Assembly: GCA_964016885.1 (NCBI GenBank)
Contig: OZ024742.1
Coordinates: 752,736-816,735, forward strand
Direction of reading: 5' to 3'
From: Eledone cirrhosa
Lineage: Eukaryota; Mollusca; Cephalopoda; Octopoda; Eledonidae
DNA length: 64,000 nucleotides
In this document: positions 45,001 through 58,100 of the stretch, piece by piece
Layout: the number at the start of each line of letters is the position of its first letter
Position numbering within the stretch: position 1 is the first letter of the stretch
The notes under the pieces: model-generated
Database searches by the model: none
Seen by the model: the letters and a program-made list of their open reading frames with translations, nothing else
What the model was told of the DNA's origin: nothing
Made by a program: the position numbers and the translations under genes

Positions 45001-47792
45001 TAAAGGTGTTCTGTAGGTGTGTGGTCTAGTGGTAAAGGTGTGTGGTCTAGTGGTAAAGGTGTTAGTGGAGGTGTGTGGCCTAGTGGTAAAGGTGTTCTGT
45101 GGAGGTGTGTGGTCTAGTGGTAAAGGTGTTCTGTGGAGGTGTGTGGTCTAGTGGTAAAGGTGTTCTGTAGAGGTGTGTGGTCTAGTGGTATAGGTGTTAG
45201 TGGAGGTGTGTGGCCTAGTGGTAAAGGTGTTCTGTAGAGGTGTGTGGTCTAGTGGTATAGGTGTTCTGTGGAGGTGTGTGGTCTAGTGGTATCGGTGTTC
45301 TGTGGAGGTGTGTGGTCTAGTGGTAAAGGTGTTCTGTAGAGGTGTGTGGTCTAGTGGTAAAGGTGTTAGTGGAGGTGTGTGGTCTAGTGGTAAAGGTGTT
45401 CTGTAGAGGTTTGTGGTTTAGTGGTAAAGGTGTTCTGTGGAGGTGTGTGGTCTAGTGGTAAAGGTGTTCTTTGGAGGTGTGTGGTCTAGTGGTAAAGGTG
45501 TTAGTGGAGGTGTGTGGTCTAGTGGTAAAGGTGTTAGTGGAGGTGTGTGGTCTAGTGGTAAAGGTGTTCTGCAGAGGTGTGTGGTCTAGTGGTAAAGGTG
45601 TTCTGTGGAGGTGTGTGGTCTAGTGGTAAAGGTGTTAGTGAAGGTGTGTGGTCTAGTGGTAAAGGTGTTAGTGGAGGTGTGTGGTCTAGTGGTAAAGTTG
45701 TTAGTAGAGGTGTGTGGTCTAGTGGTAAAAGTGTTCTGTGGAGTTGTGTGGTCTAGTGGTATAGGTGTTCTGTGGAGGTGTGTGGTCTAGTGGTATAGGT
45801 GTTCTGTGGAGGTGTGTGGTCTAGTGGTAAAGGTGTTAGTGGAGGTGTGTGGTCTAGTGGTAAAGGTGTTCTGTAGAGGTGTGTGGTCTAGTGGTAAAGG
45901 TGTTAGTGGATGTGTGTGGTCTAGTGGTAAAGGTGTTCTGTGGAGGTGTGTGGTCTAGAGGTAAAGGTGTTAGTGGAGGTGTGTGGTCTAGTGGTAAAGG
46001 TGTTAGTGGAGGTCTGTGGTCTAGTGGTAAAGGTGTTCTGTGTAGGTGTGTGGTCTAGTGGTAAAGGTGTTAGTGGATGTGTGTGGTCTAGTGGTAAAGG
46101 TGTTCTGTGGAGGTGTGTGGTCTAGTGGTAAATGTGTTAGTGGAGGTGTGTGGTCTAGTGGTAAAGGTGTTCTGTGTAGGTGTGTGGTCTAGTGGTAAAG
46201 GTGTTCGTGGAAGTGTGTGGTCTAGTGGTAAAGGTGTTCTGTGGAGGTGTGTGGTCTAGTGGTAAAGGTGTTAGTGGAGGTGTGTGGTCTAGTGGTAAAG
46301 GTGTTCTTTGTAGGTGTGTGGTCTAGTGGTAAAGGTGTTAGTGGAGGTGTGTGGTCTAGTGGTAAAGGTGTTCTTTGGAGGTGTGTGGTCTAGTGGTAAA
46401 GGTGTTAGTGGAGGTATGTGGTCTAGTGGTAAAGGTGTTCTGTAGAGGTGTGTGGTCTAGTGGTAAAGGTGTTCTGTGGTCTAGTGGTAAAGGTGTTAGT
46501 GTAGGTGTGTGGTCTAGTGGTAAAGGTGTGTGGTCTAGTGGTAAAGGTGTTAGTGGAGGTGTGTGGCCTAGTGGTAAAGGTGTTCTGTGGAGGTGTGTGG
46601 TCTAGTGCTAAAGGTGTTAGTGGAGGTATGTGGTCTAGTGGTAAAGGTGTTCTGTAGAGGTGTGTGGTCTAGTGGTAAAGGTGTTCTGTGGTCTAGTGGT
46701 AAAGGTGTTAGTGTAGGTGTGTGGTCTAGTGGTAAAGGTGTTCTGTGGTCTAGTGGTAAAGGTGTTAGTGTAGGTGTGTGGTCTAGTGGTAAAGGTGTGT
46801 GGTCTAGTGGTAAAGGTGTTAGTGGAGGTGTGTGGCCTAGTGGTAAAGGTGTTCTGTGGAGGTGTGTGGTCTAGTGGTAAAGGTGTTCTGTGGAGGTGTG
46901 TGGTCTAGTGGTAAAGGTGTTCTGTAGAGGTGTGTGGTCTAGTGGTATAGGTGTTAGTGGAGGTGTGTGGTCTAGTGGTAAAGGTGTTCTGTAGAGGTGT
47001 GTGGTCTAGTGGTATAGGTGTTCTGTGGAGGTGTGTGGTCTAGTGGTAAAGGTGTTCTGTAGAGGTGTGTGGTCTAGTGGTAAAGGTGTTAGTGGAGGTG
47101 TGTGGTCTAGTGGTAAAGGTGTTCTGTAGAGGTTTGTGGTTTAGTGGTAAAGGTGTTAGTGGAGGTGTGTGGTCTAGTGGTAAAGGTGTTCTGTAGAGGT
47201 GTGTGGTCTAGAGGTAAAGGTGTTAGTGGAGGTGTGTGGTCTAGTGGTAAAGGTGTTAGTGGAGGTGTGTGGTCTAGTGGTATAGGTGTTCTGTGGAGGT
47301 GTGTGGTCTAGTGGTATAGGTGTTCTGTGGAGGTGTGTGGTCTAGTGGTATAGGGGTTCTGTGGAGGTGTGTGGTCTAGTGGTAAAGGTGTTAGTGGAGG
47401 TGTGTGGTCTAGTGGTAAAGGTGTTCTGTAGAGGTGTGTGGTCTAGAGGTAAAGGTGTTAGTGGAGGTGTGTGGTCTAGTGGTAAAGGTGTTAGTGGAGG
47501 TGTGTGGTCTAGTGGTATAGGTGTTCTGTGGAGGTGTGTGGTCTAGTGGTATAGGTGTTCTGTGGAGGTGTGTGGTCTAGTGGTATAGGGGTTCTGTGGA
47601 GGTGTGTGGTCTAGTGGTATAGGTGTTCTGTGGAGGTGTGTGGTCTAGTGGTAAAGGTGTTAGTGGAGGTATGTGGTCTAGTGGTAAAGGTGTTCTGTAG
47701 AGGTGTGTGGTCTAGTGGTAAAGGTGTTAGTGGAGGTGTGGTCTAGTGGTAAAGGTGTTCTGTGGAGGTGTGTGGTCTAGTGGTAAAGGTGT

Positions 47793-48392
47793 TCTGTGTA
47801 GGTGTGTGGTCTAGTGGTAAAGGTGTTAGTGGATGTGTGTGGTCTAGTGGTAAAGGTGTTAGTGGATGTGTGTGGTCTAGTGGTAAAGGTGTTCTGTGTA
47901 GGTGTGTGGTCTAGTGGTAAAGGTGTTAGTGGAGGTGTGTGGTCTAGTGGTAAAGGTGTTAGTGGATGTGTGTGGTCTAGTGGTAAAGGTGTTCTGTGTA
48001 GGTGTGTGGTCTAGTGGTAAAGGTGTTAGTGGAGGTGTGTGGTCTAGTGGTAAAGGTGTTAGTGGATGTGTGTGGTCTAGTGGTAAAGGTGTTCTGTGTA
48101 GGTGTGTGGTCTAGTGGTAAAGGTGTTAGTGGAGGTGTGTGGTCTAGTGGTAAAGGTGTTAGTGGATGTGTGTGGTCTAGTGGTAAAGGTGTTCTGTGTA
48201 GGTGTGTGGTCTAGTGGTAAAGGTGTTAGTGGAGGTCTGTGGTCTAGTGGTAAAGGTGTTAGTGGATGTGTGTAGTCTAGTGGTAAAGGTGTTCTGTGGA
48301 GGTGTGTGGTCTAGTGGTAAAGGTGTAAGTGGAGGTGTGGGGTCTAGTGGTAAAGGTGTTAGTGGAGGTGTGTGGTCTAGTGGTAAAGGTGT
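47793..48392 (+). repeat. 100-bp higher-order repeat, second set
   Basis: This is the 8.9-kb duplicate of 38851-39450, shifted by 8942, with the same six periods and the same private GTGTAGTC and GTGGGGTC variants near 48271 and 48336. Confidence 0.9.
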
Positions 48393-51034
48393 TCTGTGTA
48401 GGTGTGTGGTCTAGTGGTAAAGGTGTTAGTGGAGGTGTGTGGTCTAGTGGTAAAGGTGTTCTGTGTAGGTGTGTGGTCTAGTGGTAAAGGTGTTAGTGGA
48501 GGTGTGTGGTCTAGTGGTAAAGGTGTTAGTGGATGTGTGTGGTCTAGTGGTAAAGGTGTTCTGTGTAGGTGTGTGGTCTAGTGGTAAAGGTGTTAGTGGA
48601 GGTGTGTGGTCTAGTGGTAAAGGTGTTCTGTGGAGGTGTGTGGTCTAGTGGTAAAGGTGTTAGTGGAGGTGTGTGGTCTAGTGGTAAAGGTGTTCTGTGT
48701 AGGTGTGTGGTCTAGTGGTAAAGGTGTTAGTGGAGGTGTGTGGTCTAGTGGTAAAGGTGTTAGTGGAGGTGTGTGGTCTAGTGGTAAAGGTGTTCTGTGT
48801 AGGTGTGTGGTCTAGTGGTAAAGGTGTTAGTGGAGGTGTGTGGTCTAGTGGTAAAGGTGTAAGTGGAGGTGTGTGGTCTAGTGGTAAAGGTGTTAGTGGA
48901 GGTGTGTGGTCTAGTGGTAAAGGTGTTCTGTGTAGGTGTGTGGTCTAGTGGTAAAGGTGTTAGTGGAGGTGTGTGGTCTAGTGGTAAAGGTGTAAGTGGA
49001 GGTGTGTGGTCTAGTGGTAAAGGTGTTCTGTAGAGGTGTGTGGTCTAGTGGTAAATGTGTTCTGTGGAGGTGTGTGGTCTAGTGGTAAAGGTGTTCTTTG
49101 GAGGTGCGTGGTCTAGTGGTAAAGGTGTTAGTGGAGGTATGTGGTCTAGTGGTAAAGGTGTTCTGTAGAGGTGTGGGGTCTAGTGGTAAAGGTGTTCTGT
49201 GGAGGTGTGTGGTCTAGTGGTAAAGGTGTTAGTGGAGGTGTGTGGTCTAGTGGTAAAGGTGTTCTGTAGAGGTGTGTGGTCTAGTGGTAAAGGTGTTCTG
49301 TGGAGGTGTGTGATCTAGTGGTAAAGGTGTTCTGTGGGGGTGTGTGGTCTAGTGGTAAAGGTGTTCTGTGGAGGTGTGTGGTCTAGTGGTAAATGTGTTA
49401 GTGGAGATGTGTTGTCTAGTCGTAAAGGTGTTAGTGGAGGTGTGTGGTCTAGTGGTAAAGGTGTTCTGTGGAGGTGTGTGGTCTAGTGGTAAAGGTGTTC
49501 TGTGGAGGTGTGTGGTCTAGTGGTAAAGGTGTTAGTGGAGGTGTGTGGTCTAGTGGTAAAGGTGTAAGTGGAGGTGTGTGGTCTAGTGGTAAAGGTGTTC
49601 TGTAGAGGTGTGTGGTCTAGTGGTAAATGTGTTCTCTGGAGGTGTGTGGTCTAGTGGTAAAGGTGTTCTGTGGAGGTGTGTGGTCTAGTGGTAAAGGTGT
49701 TAGTGGAGGTGTGTGGTCTAGTGGTAAAGGTGTTAGTGGAGATGTGTGGTTTAGTGGTAAAGGTGTTCTGTAGAGGTGTGTGGTCTAGTGGTAAAGGTGT
49801 TCTGTGGCGGTGTGTGGTCTAGTGGTAAAGGTGTTCTGTGGAGGTGTGTGGTCTAGTGGTAAAGGTGTTAGTGGAGATGTGTGGTCTAGTGGTAAAGGTG
49901 TTAGTGAAGATGTGTGGTTTAGTGGTAAAGGTGTTCTGTAGAGGTGTGTGGTCTAGTGGTAAAGGTGTTCTGTGGAGGTGTGTGGTCTAGTGGTAAAGGT
50001 GTTAGTGGAGGTGTGTGGTCTAGTGGTAAAGGGGTTCTGTGGAGGTGTGTGGTCTAGTAGTAAAGGTGTTCTGTGGAGGTGTGTGGTCTAGTGGTAAAGG
50101 TGTTAGTGGAGGTGTGTGATCTAGTGGTAAAGGTGTTAGTGGAGGTGTGTGGTCTAGTGTTAAAGGTGTTCTGTAGAGGTGTGTGGTCTAGTGGTAACGG
50201 TGTTCTGTGAAGGTGTGTGGTCTAGTGGTATAGGTGTTCTGTGGAGGTGTGTGGTCTAGTGGTATAGGTGTTCTGTGGAGGTGTGTGGTCTAGTGGTAAA
50301 GGTGTTAGTGGAGGTGTGTGGTCTAGTGGTAAAGGTGTTCTGTAGAGGTGTGTGGTCTAGTGGTAAAGGTGTTAGTGGAGGTGTGTGTTCTAGTGGTAAA
50401 GGTGTTAGTGGAGGTGTGTGGTCTAGTGGTAAAGGTGTTCTGGAGAGGTGTGTGGTCTAGTGGTAAAGGTGTTCTGTGGAGGTGTGTGGTCTAGTGGTAA
50501 AGGTGTTGTGTGGAGGTGTGTGGTCTAGTGGTAAAGGTGTTAGTGGAGATGTGTGGTCTAGTGGTAAAGGTGTTCTGTGGATGTGTGTGGTCTAGTGGTA
50601 TAGGTGTTAGTGGAGGTGTGTGGTCTAGTGGTAAAGGTGTTCTGTAGAGGTGTGTGGTCTAGTGGTAAAGGTGTGTGGTCTAGAGGTAAAGGTGTTAGTG
50701 GAGGTGTGTGGACTAGTGGTAAAGGTGTTCTGTGGAGGTGTGTGGTCTAGTGGTAAAGGTGTTCTGTGGAGGTGTGTGGTCTAGTGGTATCGGTGTTCTG
50801 TGGAGGTGTGTGGTCTAGTGGTATCGGTGTTCTGTGGAGGTGTGTGGTCTAGTGGTAAAGGTGTTCTGTAGAGGTGTGTGGTCTAGTGGTAAAGGTGTGA
50901 GTGGAGGTGTGTGGTCTAGTGGTAAAGGTGTTCTGTAGAGGTTTGTGGTTTAGTGGTAAAGGTGTTCTGTGGAGGTGTGTGGTCTAGTGGTAAAGGTGTT
51001 AGTGGAGGTGTGTGGTCTAGTGGTAAAGGTGTTA

Positions 51035-54000
51035 GTGGAGGTGTGTGGTCTAGTGGTAAAGGTGTTCTGCAGAGGTGTGTGGTCTAGTGGTAAAGGTGTT
51101 CTGTGGAGGTGTGTGGTCTAGTGGTGAAGGTGTGTGGTCTAGTGGTAAAGGTGTTCTGCAGAGGTGTGTGGTCTAGTGGTAAAGGTGTTCTGTGGAGGTG
51201 TGTGGTCTAGTGGTATAGGTGTTCTGTGGAGGTGTGTGGTCTAGTGGTAAAGGTGTTAGTGGAGGTGTGTGGTCTAGTGGTAAAGGTGTTCTGTAGAGGT
51301 GTGTGGTCTAGAGGTAAAGGTGGTAGTGGAGGTGTGTGGTCTAGTGGTAAAGGTGTTAGTGGAGGTCTGTGGTCTAGTGGTAAAGGTGTTCTGTGTAGGT
51401 GTGGTCTAGTGGTAAAGGTGTTAGTGGATGTGTGTGGTCTAGTGGTAAAGGTGTTCTGTGTAGGTGTGTGGTCTAGTGGTAAAGGTGTTCTGTGTAGGTG
51501 TGTGGTCTAGTGGTAAAGGTGTTAGTGGAGGTGTGTGGTCTAGTGGTAAAGGTGTTCTGTGTAGGTGTGTGGTCTAGTGGTAAAGGTGTTCGTGGAAGTG
51601 TGTGGTCTAGTGGTAAAGGTGTTAGTGGAGGTGTGTGGTCTAGTGGTAAAGGTGTTCTGTGGAGGTGTGTGGTCTAGTGGTAAAGGTGTTAGTGGAGGTG
51701 TGTGGTCTAGTGGTAAAGGTGTTCTGTGTAGGTGTGTGGTCTAGTGGTAAAGTTGTTAGTGGAGGTGTGTGGTCTAGTGGTAAAGGTGTTCTTTGGAGGT
51801 GTGTGGTCTAGTGGTAAAGGTGTTAGTGGAGGTGTGTAGTCTAGTGGTAAAGTTGTTAGTGGAGGTGTGTGGTCTAGTGGTAAAGGTGTTCTTTGGAGGT
51901 GTGTGGTCTAGTGGTAAAGGTGTTAGTGGAGGTATGTGGTCTAGTGGTAAAGGTGTTCTGTAGAGGTGTGTGGTCTAGTGGTAAAGGTGTTCTGTGGAGG
52001 TGTGTGGTCTAGTGGTAAAGGTGTTAGTGGAGGTGTGTGGCCTAGTGGTAAAGGTGTTCTGTGGAGGTGTGGTCTAGTGGTAAAGGTGTTCTGTGGAGGT
52101 GTGTGGTCTAGTGGTAAAGGTGTTAGTGGAGGTGTGTGGTCTAGTGGTAAAGTTGTTCTGTAGAGGTGTGTGGTCTAGTGATAAAGGTGTTCTGTGGAGG
52201 TGTGGTCTAGTGGTAAAGGTGTTAGTGGAGGTGTGTGGCCAAGTGGTAAATGTCTTCTGTGGAGGTGTGTTGTCTCGTGGTAAAGGTGTTCTGTAGAGGT
52301 GTGTGGTCTAGTGGTAAAGGTATTCTGTAGAGGTGTGTGGTCTAGTGGTAAAGGTGTTCTGTGGAGGTGTGTGGTCTAGTAGTAAAGGTGTTCTGTGGAG
52401 GTGTGTGGTCTAGTGGTAAAGGTGTTAGTGGAGGTGTGTGGTCTAGTGGTAAAGGTGTTCTGTGGAGGTGTGTGGTCTCGTGGTAAAGGTGTTCTGTAGA
52501 GGTGTGTGGTCTAGTGGTAAAGGTATTCTGTGGAGGTGTGTGGTCTAGTGGTAAAGGTGTTAGAGGAGGTGTGTGGTCTAGTGGTAAAGGTGTTAGTGGA
52601 GGTGTGTAGTCTAGTGGTAAAGGTGTTAGTGGAGGTGTGTGGTCTAGTGGTAAAGGTGTTAGTGGAGGTGTGTGGTCTAGTGGTAAAGGTGTTCTGTAGA
52701 GGTGTGTGGTCTAGTGGTAAAGGTGTTCTGTGGAGGTGTGTGGTCTAGTGGTAAAGGTGTTAGTGGAGGTGTGTGGTCTAGTGGTAAAGGTGTTAGTGGA
52801 GGTGTGTGGTCTAGTGGTAAGGGTGTTCTGTGGAGGTGTGTGGTCTATTGGTAAAGGTGTTAGTGGAGGTGTGTGGGCTAGTGGTAAAGGTGTTAGTGGA
52901 GGTGTGTGGTCTAGTGGTAAAGGTGTTCTGTAGAGGTGTGTGGTCTAGTGGTAAAGGTGTTAGTGGAGGTGTGTGGTCTAGTGGTAAAGGTGTTAGTGGA
53001 GGTGTGTGGTCTAGTGGTAAAGCTGTTCTGTAGAGGTGTGTGGTCTTGTGGTAAAGGTGTTCTGTAGAGGTGTGTGGTCTAGTGGTAAAGGTGTTAGTGG
53101 AGGTGTGTGGTCTAGTGGTAAAGCTGTTCTGTAGAGGTGTGTGGTCTTGTGGTAAAGGTGTTCTGTAGAGGTGTGTGGTCTAGTGGTAAAGGTATTAGTG
53201 GAGGTGTGTGGTCTAGTGGTAAAGGTGTTCTGTGGAGGTGTGGTCTAGTGGTAAAGGTGTTAGTGGAGGTGTGTGGTCTAGTGGTAAAGGTGTTCTGTGG
53301 AGGTGTGTGGTCTAGTGGTAAAGGTGTTCTGTAGAGTTGTGTGGTCTAGTGGTAAAGGTGTTCTGTGGAGGTGTGTGGTCTAGTGGTAAAGGTGTTAGTG
53401 GAGGTGTGTGGTCTAGTGGTAAAGGTGTTCTTTGGAGGTGTGTGGTCTAGTGGTAAAGGTGTTAGTGGAGGTGTGTGGTCTAGTGGTAAAGGTGTTAGTG
53501 GAGGTGTGTGGTCTAGTGGTAAAGGTGTTAGTGGAGGTGTGTGGTCTAGTGGTAAAGGTGTTAGTGGAGGTGTGTGGTCTAGTGGTAAAGGTGTTCTGTA
53601 GAGGAGTGTGGTCTAGTGGTAAAGGTGTTCTGTGGCGGTGTGTGGTCTAGTGGTAAAGGCGTTCTGTGGAGGTGTGTGGTCTAGTGGTAAAGGTGTTAGT
53701 GGAGGTGTGTGGTTTAGTGGTAAAGGTGTTCTGTAGAGGTGTGTGGTCTAGTGGTAAATGTGTTCTGTGGAGGTGTGTGGTCTAGTGGTAAAGGTGTTAG
53801 TGGAGGTGTGTGGTCTAGTGGTAAAGGTGTTGTGGAGGTGTGTGGTCTAGTGGTAAAGGTGTTAGTGAAGGTGTGTGGTCTAGTGGTAAAGGCGTTAGTG
53901 GAGGTGTGTGGTCTAGTGGTAAAGGTGTTAGTAGAGGTGTGTGGTCTAGTGGTAAAGGTGTTCTGTAGAGGTGTGTGGTCTAGTGGTAAAGGTGTTAGTG

Positions 54001-55101
54001 GAGGTGTGTGGCCTAGTGGTAAAGGTGTTCTGTGGAGGTGTGTGGTCTGGTGGCAAAGGTGTTCTGTAAAGGTGTGTGGTCTAGTGGTAAAGGCGTTCTG
54101 TAAAGGTGTGTGGTCTAGTGGTAAATGTCTTCTGTAGAGGTGTGTGGTCTAGTAGTAAAGGTGTTCTGTAGAGGTGTGTGGTCTAGTGGTAAAGGTCTTC
54201 TGTAGATGTGTGTGGCCTAGTGGTAAAGGTGTTAGTGGAGGTGTGTGGTCTAGTGGTAAAGGTGTTCTGTAGAGGTGTGTGGTCTAGTGGTATAGGTGTT
54301 AGTGGAGGTGTGTGGCCTAGTGGTAAAGGTGTTCTGTAGAGGTGTGTGGTCTAGTGGTAAAGGTGTTAGTGGAGGTGTGTGGCCTAGTGGTAAAGGTGTT
54401 CTGTGGAGGTGTGTGGTCTAGTGGTAAAGGTGTTCTGTGGAGGTGTGTGGTCTAGTGGTAAAGGTGTTCTGTAGAGGTGTGTGGTCTAGTGGTATAAGTG
54501 ATCTGTGGAGGTGTGTGGTCTAGTGGTATAGGTGTTCTGTGGAGGTGTGTGGTCTAGTGGTAAAGGTGTTCTGTAGAGGTGTGTGGTAAAGGTGTTCTGT
54601 AGAGGTGTGTGGTCTAGTGGTAAAGGTGTTCTGTAGAGGTTTGTGGTTTAGTGGTAAAGGTGTTCTGTGGAGGTGTGTGGTCTAGTGGTATAGGTGTTCT
54701 GTGGAGGTGTGTGGTCTAGTGGTATAGGTGTTCTGTGGAGGTGTGTGGTCTAGTGGTAAAGGTGTTAGTGGAGGTGTGTGGTCTAGTGGTAAAGGTGTTA
54801 GTGGAGGTGTGTGGTCTAGTGGTAAAGGTGTTAGTGGAGGTCTGTGTTCTAGTGGTAAAGGTGTTCTGTGTAGGTGTGTGGTCTAGTGGTAAAGGTGTTA
54901 GTGGATGTGTGTGGTCTAGTGGTAAAGGTGTTCTGTGGAGGTGTGTGGTCTAGTGGTAAAGGTGTTAGTGGAGGTGTGTGGTCTAGTGGTAAAGGTGTTC
55001 TGTGTAGGTGTGTGGTCTAGTGGTAAAGGTGTTCGTGGAAGTGTGTGGTCTAGTGGTAAAGGTGTTAGTGGAGGTGTGTGGTCTAGTGGTAAAGGTGTTC
55101 T
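51035..55101 (+). repeat. Copy 1 of about 4.07-kb tandem duplication
   Basis: All markers recur 4067 bp downstream, then 4069 bp after a 2-bp (CT) difference near 53831. Examples are GTGGTGAAGG near 51123 (55190), the TCTAGAGG unit near 51308 (55375), GTGGCCAAG near 52238 (56305), TCTATTGG near 52844 (56911) and GTGGCAAAGG near 54049 (58118). Private changes are TGTTGTGGAGG at 53831 and GGCCTAG at 54316 (GGTCTAG at 58385). Confidence 0.92.
54579..54604 (+). repeat. 26-bp truncated unit
   Basis: GTGTGTGGTAAAGG shows an 8-bp loss between two TGGT copies that removes the CTAG core. The same unit is at 58648-58673, so it predates the 4.07-kb duplication. A similar 8-bp loss occurs near 34454 and 43396. 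Confidence 0.9.
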
Positions 55102-58100
55102 GTGGAGGTGTGTGGTCTAGTGGTAAAGGTGTTCTGCAGAGGTGTGTGGTCTAGTGGTAAAGGTGTTCTGTGGAGGTGTGTGGTCTAGTGGTGAAGGTGT
55201 GTGGTCTAGTGGTAAAGGTGTTCTGCAGAGGTGTGTGGTCTAGTGGTAAAGGTGTTCTGTGGAGGTGTGTGGTCTAGTGGTATAGGTGTTCTGTGGAGGT
55301 GTGTGGTCTAGTGGTAAAGGTGTTAGTGGAGGTGTGTGGTCTAGTGGTAAAGGTGTTCTGTAGAGGTGTGTGGTCTAGAGGTAAAGGTGGTAGTGGAGGT
55401 GTGTGGTCTAGTGGTAAAGGTGTTAGTGGAGGTCTGTGGTCTAGTGGTAAAGGTGTTCTGTGTAGGTGTGGTCTAGTGGTAAAGGTGTTAGTGGATGTGT
55501 GTGGTCTAGTGGTAAAGGTGTTCTGTGTAGGTGTGTGGTCTAGTGGTAAAGGTGTTCTGTGTAGGTGTGTGGTCTAGTGGTAAAGGTGTTAGTGGAGGTG
55601 TGTGGTCTAGTGGTAAAGGTGTTCTGTGTAGGTGTGTGGTCTAGTGGTAAAGGTGTTCGTGGAAGTGTGTGGTCTAGTGGTAAAGGTGTTAGTGGAGGTG
55701 TGTGGTCTAGTGGTAAAGGTGTTCTGTGGAGGTGTGTGGTCTAGTGGTAAAGGTGTTAGTGGAGGTGTGTGGTCTAGTGGTAAAGGTGTTCTGTGTAGGT
55801 GTGTGGTCTAGTGGTAAAGTTGTTAGTGGAGGTGTGTGGTCTAGTGGTAAAGGTGTTCTTTGGAGGTGTGTGGTCTAGTGGTAAAGGTGTTAGTGGAGGT
55901 GTGTAGTCTAGTGGTAAAGTTGTTAGTGGAGGTGTGTGGTCTAGTGGTAAAGGTGTTCTTTGGAGGTGTGTGGTCTAGTGGTAAAGGTGTTAGTGGAGGT
56001 ATGTGGTCTAGTGGTAAAGGTGTTCTGTAGAGGTGTGTGGTCTAGTGGTAAAGGTGTTCTGTGGAGGTGTGTGGTCTAGTGGTAAAGGTGTTAGTGGAGG
56101 TGTGTGGCCTAGTGGTAAAGGTGTTCTGTGGAGGTGTGGTCTAGTGGTAAAGGTGTTCTGTGGAGGTGTGTGGTCTAGTGGTAAAGGTGTTAGTGGAGGT
56201 GTGTGGTCTAGTGGTAAAGTTGTTCTGTAGAGGTGTGTGGTCTAGTGATAAAGGTGTTCTGTGGAGGTGTGGTCTAGTGGTAAAGGTGTTAGTGGAGGTG
56301 TGTGGCCAAGTGGTAAATGTCTTCTGTGGAGGTGTGTTGTCTCGTGGTAAAGGTGTTCTGTAGAGGTGTGTGGTCTAGTGGTAAAGGTATTCTGTAGAGG
56401 TGTGTGGTCTAGTGGTAAAGGTGTTCTGTGGAGGTGTGTGGTCTAGTAGTAAAGGTGTTCTGTGGAGGTGTGTGGTCTAGTGGTAAAGGTGTTAGTGGAG
56501 GTGTGTGGTCTAGTGGTAAAGGTGTTCTGTGGAGGTGTGTGGTCTCGTGGTAAAGGTGTTCTGTAGAGGTGTGTGGTCTAGTGGTAAAGGTATTCTGTGG
56601 AGGTGTGTGGTCTAGTGGTAAAGGTGTTAGAGGAGGTGTGTGGTCTAGTGGTAAAGGTGTTAGTGGAGGTGTGTAGTCTAGTGGTAAAGGTGTTAGTGGA
56701 GGTGTGTGGTCTAGTGGTAAAGGTGTTAGTGGAGGTGTGTGGTCTAGTGGTAAAGGTGTTCTGTAGAGGTGTGTGGTCTAGTGGTAAAGGTGTTCTGTGG
56801 AGGTGTGTGGTCTAGTGGTAAAGGTGTTAGTGGAGGTGTGTGGTCTAGTGGTAAAGGTGTTAGTGGAGGTGTGTGGTCTAGTGGTAAGGGTGTTCTGTGG
56901 AGGTGTGTGGTCTATTGGTAAAGGTGTTAGTGGAGGTGTGTGGGCTAGTGGTAAAGGTGTTAGTGGAGGTGTGTGGTCTAGTGGTAAAGGTGTTCTGTAG
57001 AGGTGTGTGGTCTAGTGGTAAAGGTGTTAGTGGAGGTGTGTGGTCTAGTGGTAAAGGTGTTAGTGGAGGTGTGTGGTCTAGTGGTAAAGCTGTTCTGTAG
57101 AGGTGTGTGGTCTTGTGGTAAAGGTGTTCTGTAGAGGTGTGTGGTCTAGTGGTAAAGGTGTTAGTGGAGGTGTGTGGTCTAGTGGTAAAGCTGTTCTGTA
57201 GAGGTGTGTGGTCTTGTGGTAAAGGTGTTCTGTAGAGGTGTGTGGTCTAGTGGTAAAGGTATTAGTGGAGGTGTGTGGTCTAGTGGTAAAGGTGTTCTGT
57301 GGAGGTGTGGTCTAGTGGTAAAGGTGTTAGTGGAGGTGTGTGGTCTAGTGGTAAAGGTGTTCTGTGGAGGTGTGTGGTCTAGTGGTAAAGGTGTTCTGTA
57401 GAGTTGTGTGGTCTAGTGGTAAAGGTGTTCTGTGGAGGTGTGTGGTCTAGTGGTAAAGGTGTTAGTGGAGGTGTGTGGTCTAGTGGTAAAGGTGTTCTTT
57501 GGAGGTGTGTGGTCTAGTGGTAAAGGTGTTAGTGGAGGTGTGTGGTCTAGTGGTAAAGGTGTTAGTGGAGGTGTGTGGTCTAGTGGTAAAGGTGTTAGTG
57601 GAGGTGTGTGGTCTAGTGGTAAAGGTGTTAGTGGAGGTGTGTGGTCTAGTGGTAAAGGTGTTCTGTAGAGGAGTGTGGTCTAGTGGTAAAGGTGTTCTGT
57701 GGCGGTGTGTGGTCTAGTGGTAAAGGCGTTCTGTGGAGGTGTGTGGTCTAGTGGTAAAGGTGTTAGTGGAGGTGTGTGGTTTAGTGGTAAAGGTGTTCTG
57801 TAGAGGTGTGTGGTCTAGTGGTAAATGTGTTCTGTGGAGGTGTGTGGTCTAGTGGTAAAGGTGTTAGTGGAGGTGTGTGGTCTAGTGGTAAAGGTGTTCT
57901 GTGGAGGTGTGTGGTCTAGTGGTAAAGGTGTTAGTGAAGGTGTGTGGTCTAGTGGTAAAGGCGTTAGTGGAGGTGTGTGGTCTAGTGGTAAAGGTGTTAG
58001 TAGAGGTGTGTGGTCTAGTGGTAAAGGTGTTCTGTAGAGGTGTGTGGTCTAGTGGTAAAGGTGTTAGTGGAGGTGTGTGGCCTAGTGGTAAAGGTGTTCT

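Larger units (their letters stand above)
41044..49950 (+). repeat. Copy 2 of about 8.9-kb tandem duplication
   Basis: The partner of 32144-41043. Inside the block the differences I noticed are two extra 21-bp units (41421-41441 and one within 42014-42076) and one G-to-T change at 42788 (G at 33846). Copy 2 ends near 49950, where GTGGTCTAG stands in place of GTGATCTAG at 41009. It then continues into GGGGTTCTG units shared with 24.4 and 62.7 kb. Confidence 0.92.

Noticed and set aside
13700..49950. 8.9-kb period as exactly twice the 4484-bp period
   Set aside because: 8900/8942 is close to 8968 but not equal, and the 8.9-kb block is not made of two 4.48-kb halves by marker order. Probably coincidence.
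53739..54137. Longest open frame (about 132 codons), with glycine/valine/serine 11-residue repeats; many similar frames across the window
   Set aside because: The frames exist because S units are 33 bp with no stop in two frames. They end whenever a 34-bp or indel unit shifts phase, have no conserved start context and overlap one another in alternative frames. No protein family is recognisable. Not annotated as genes.
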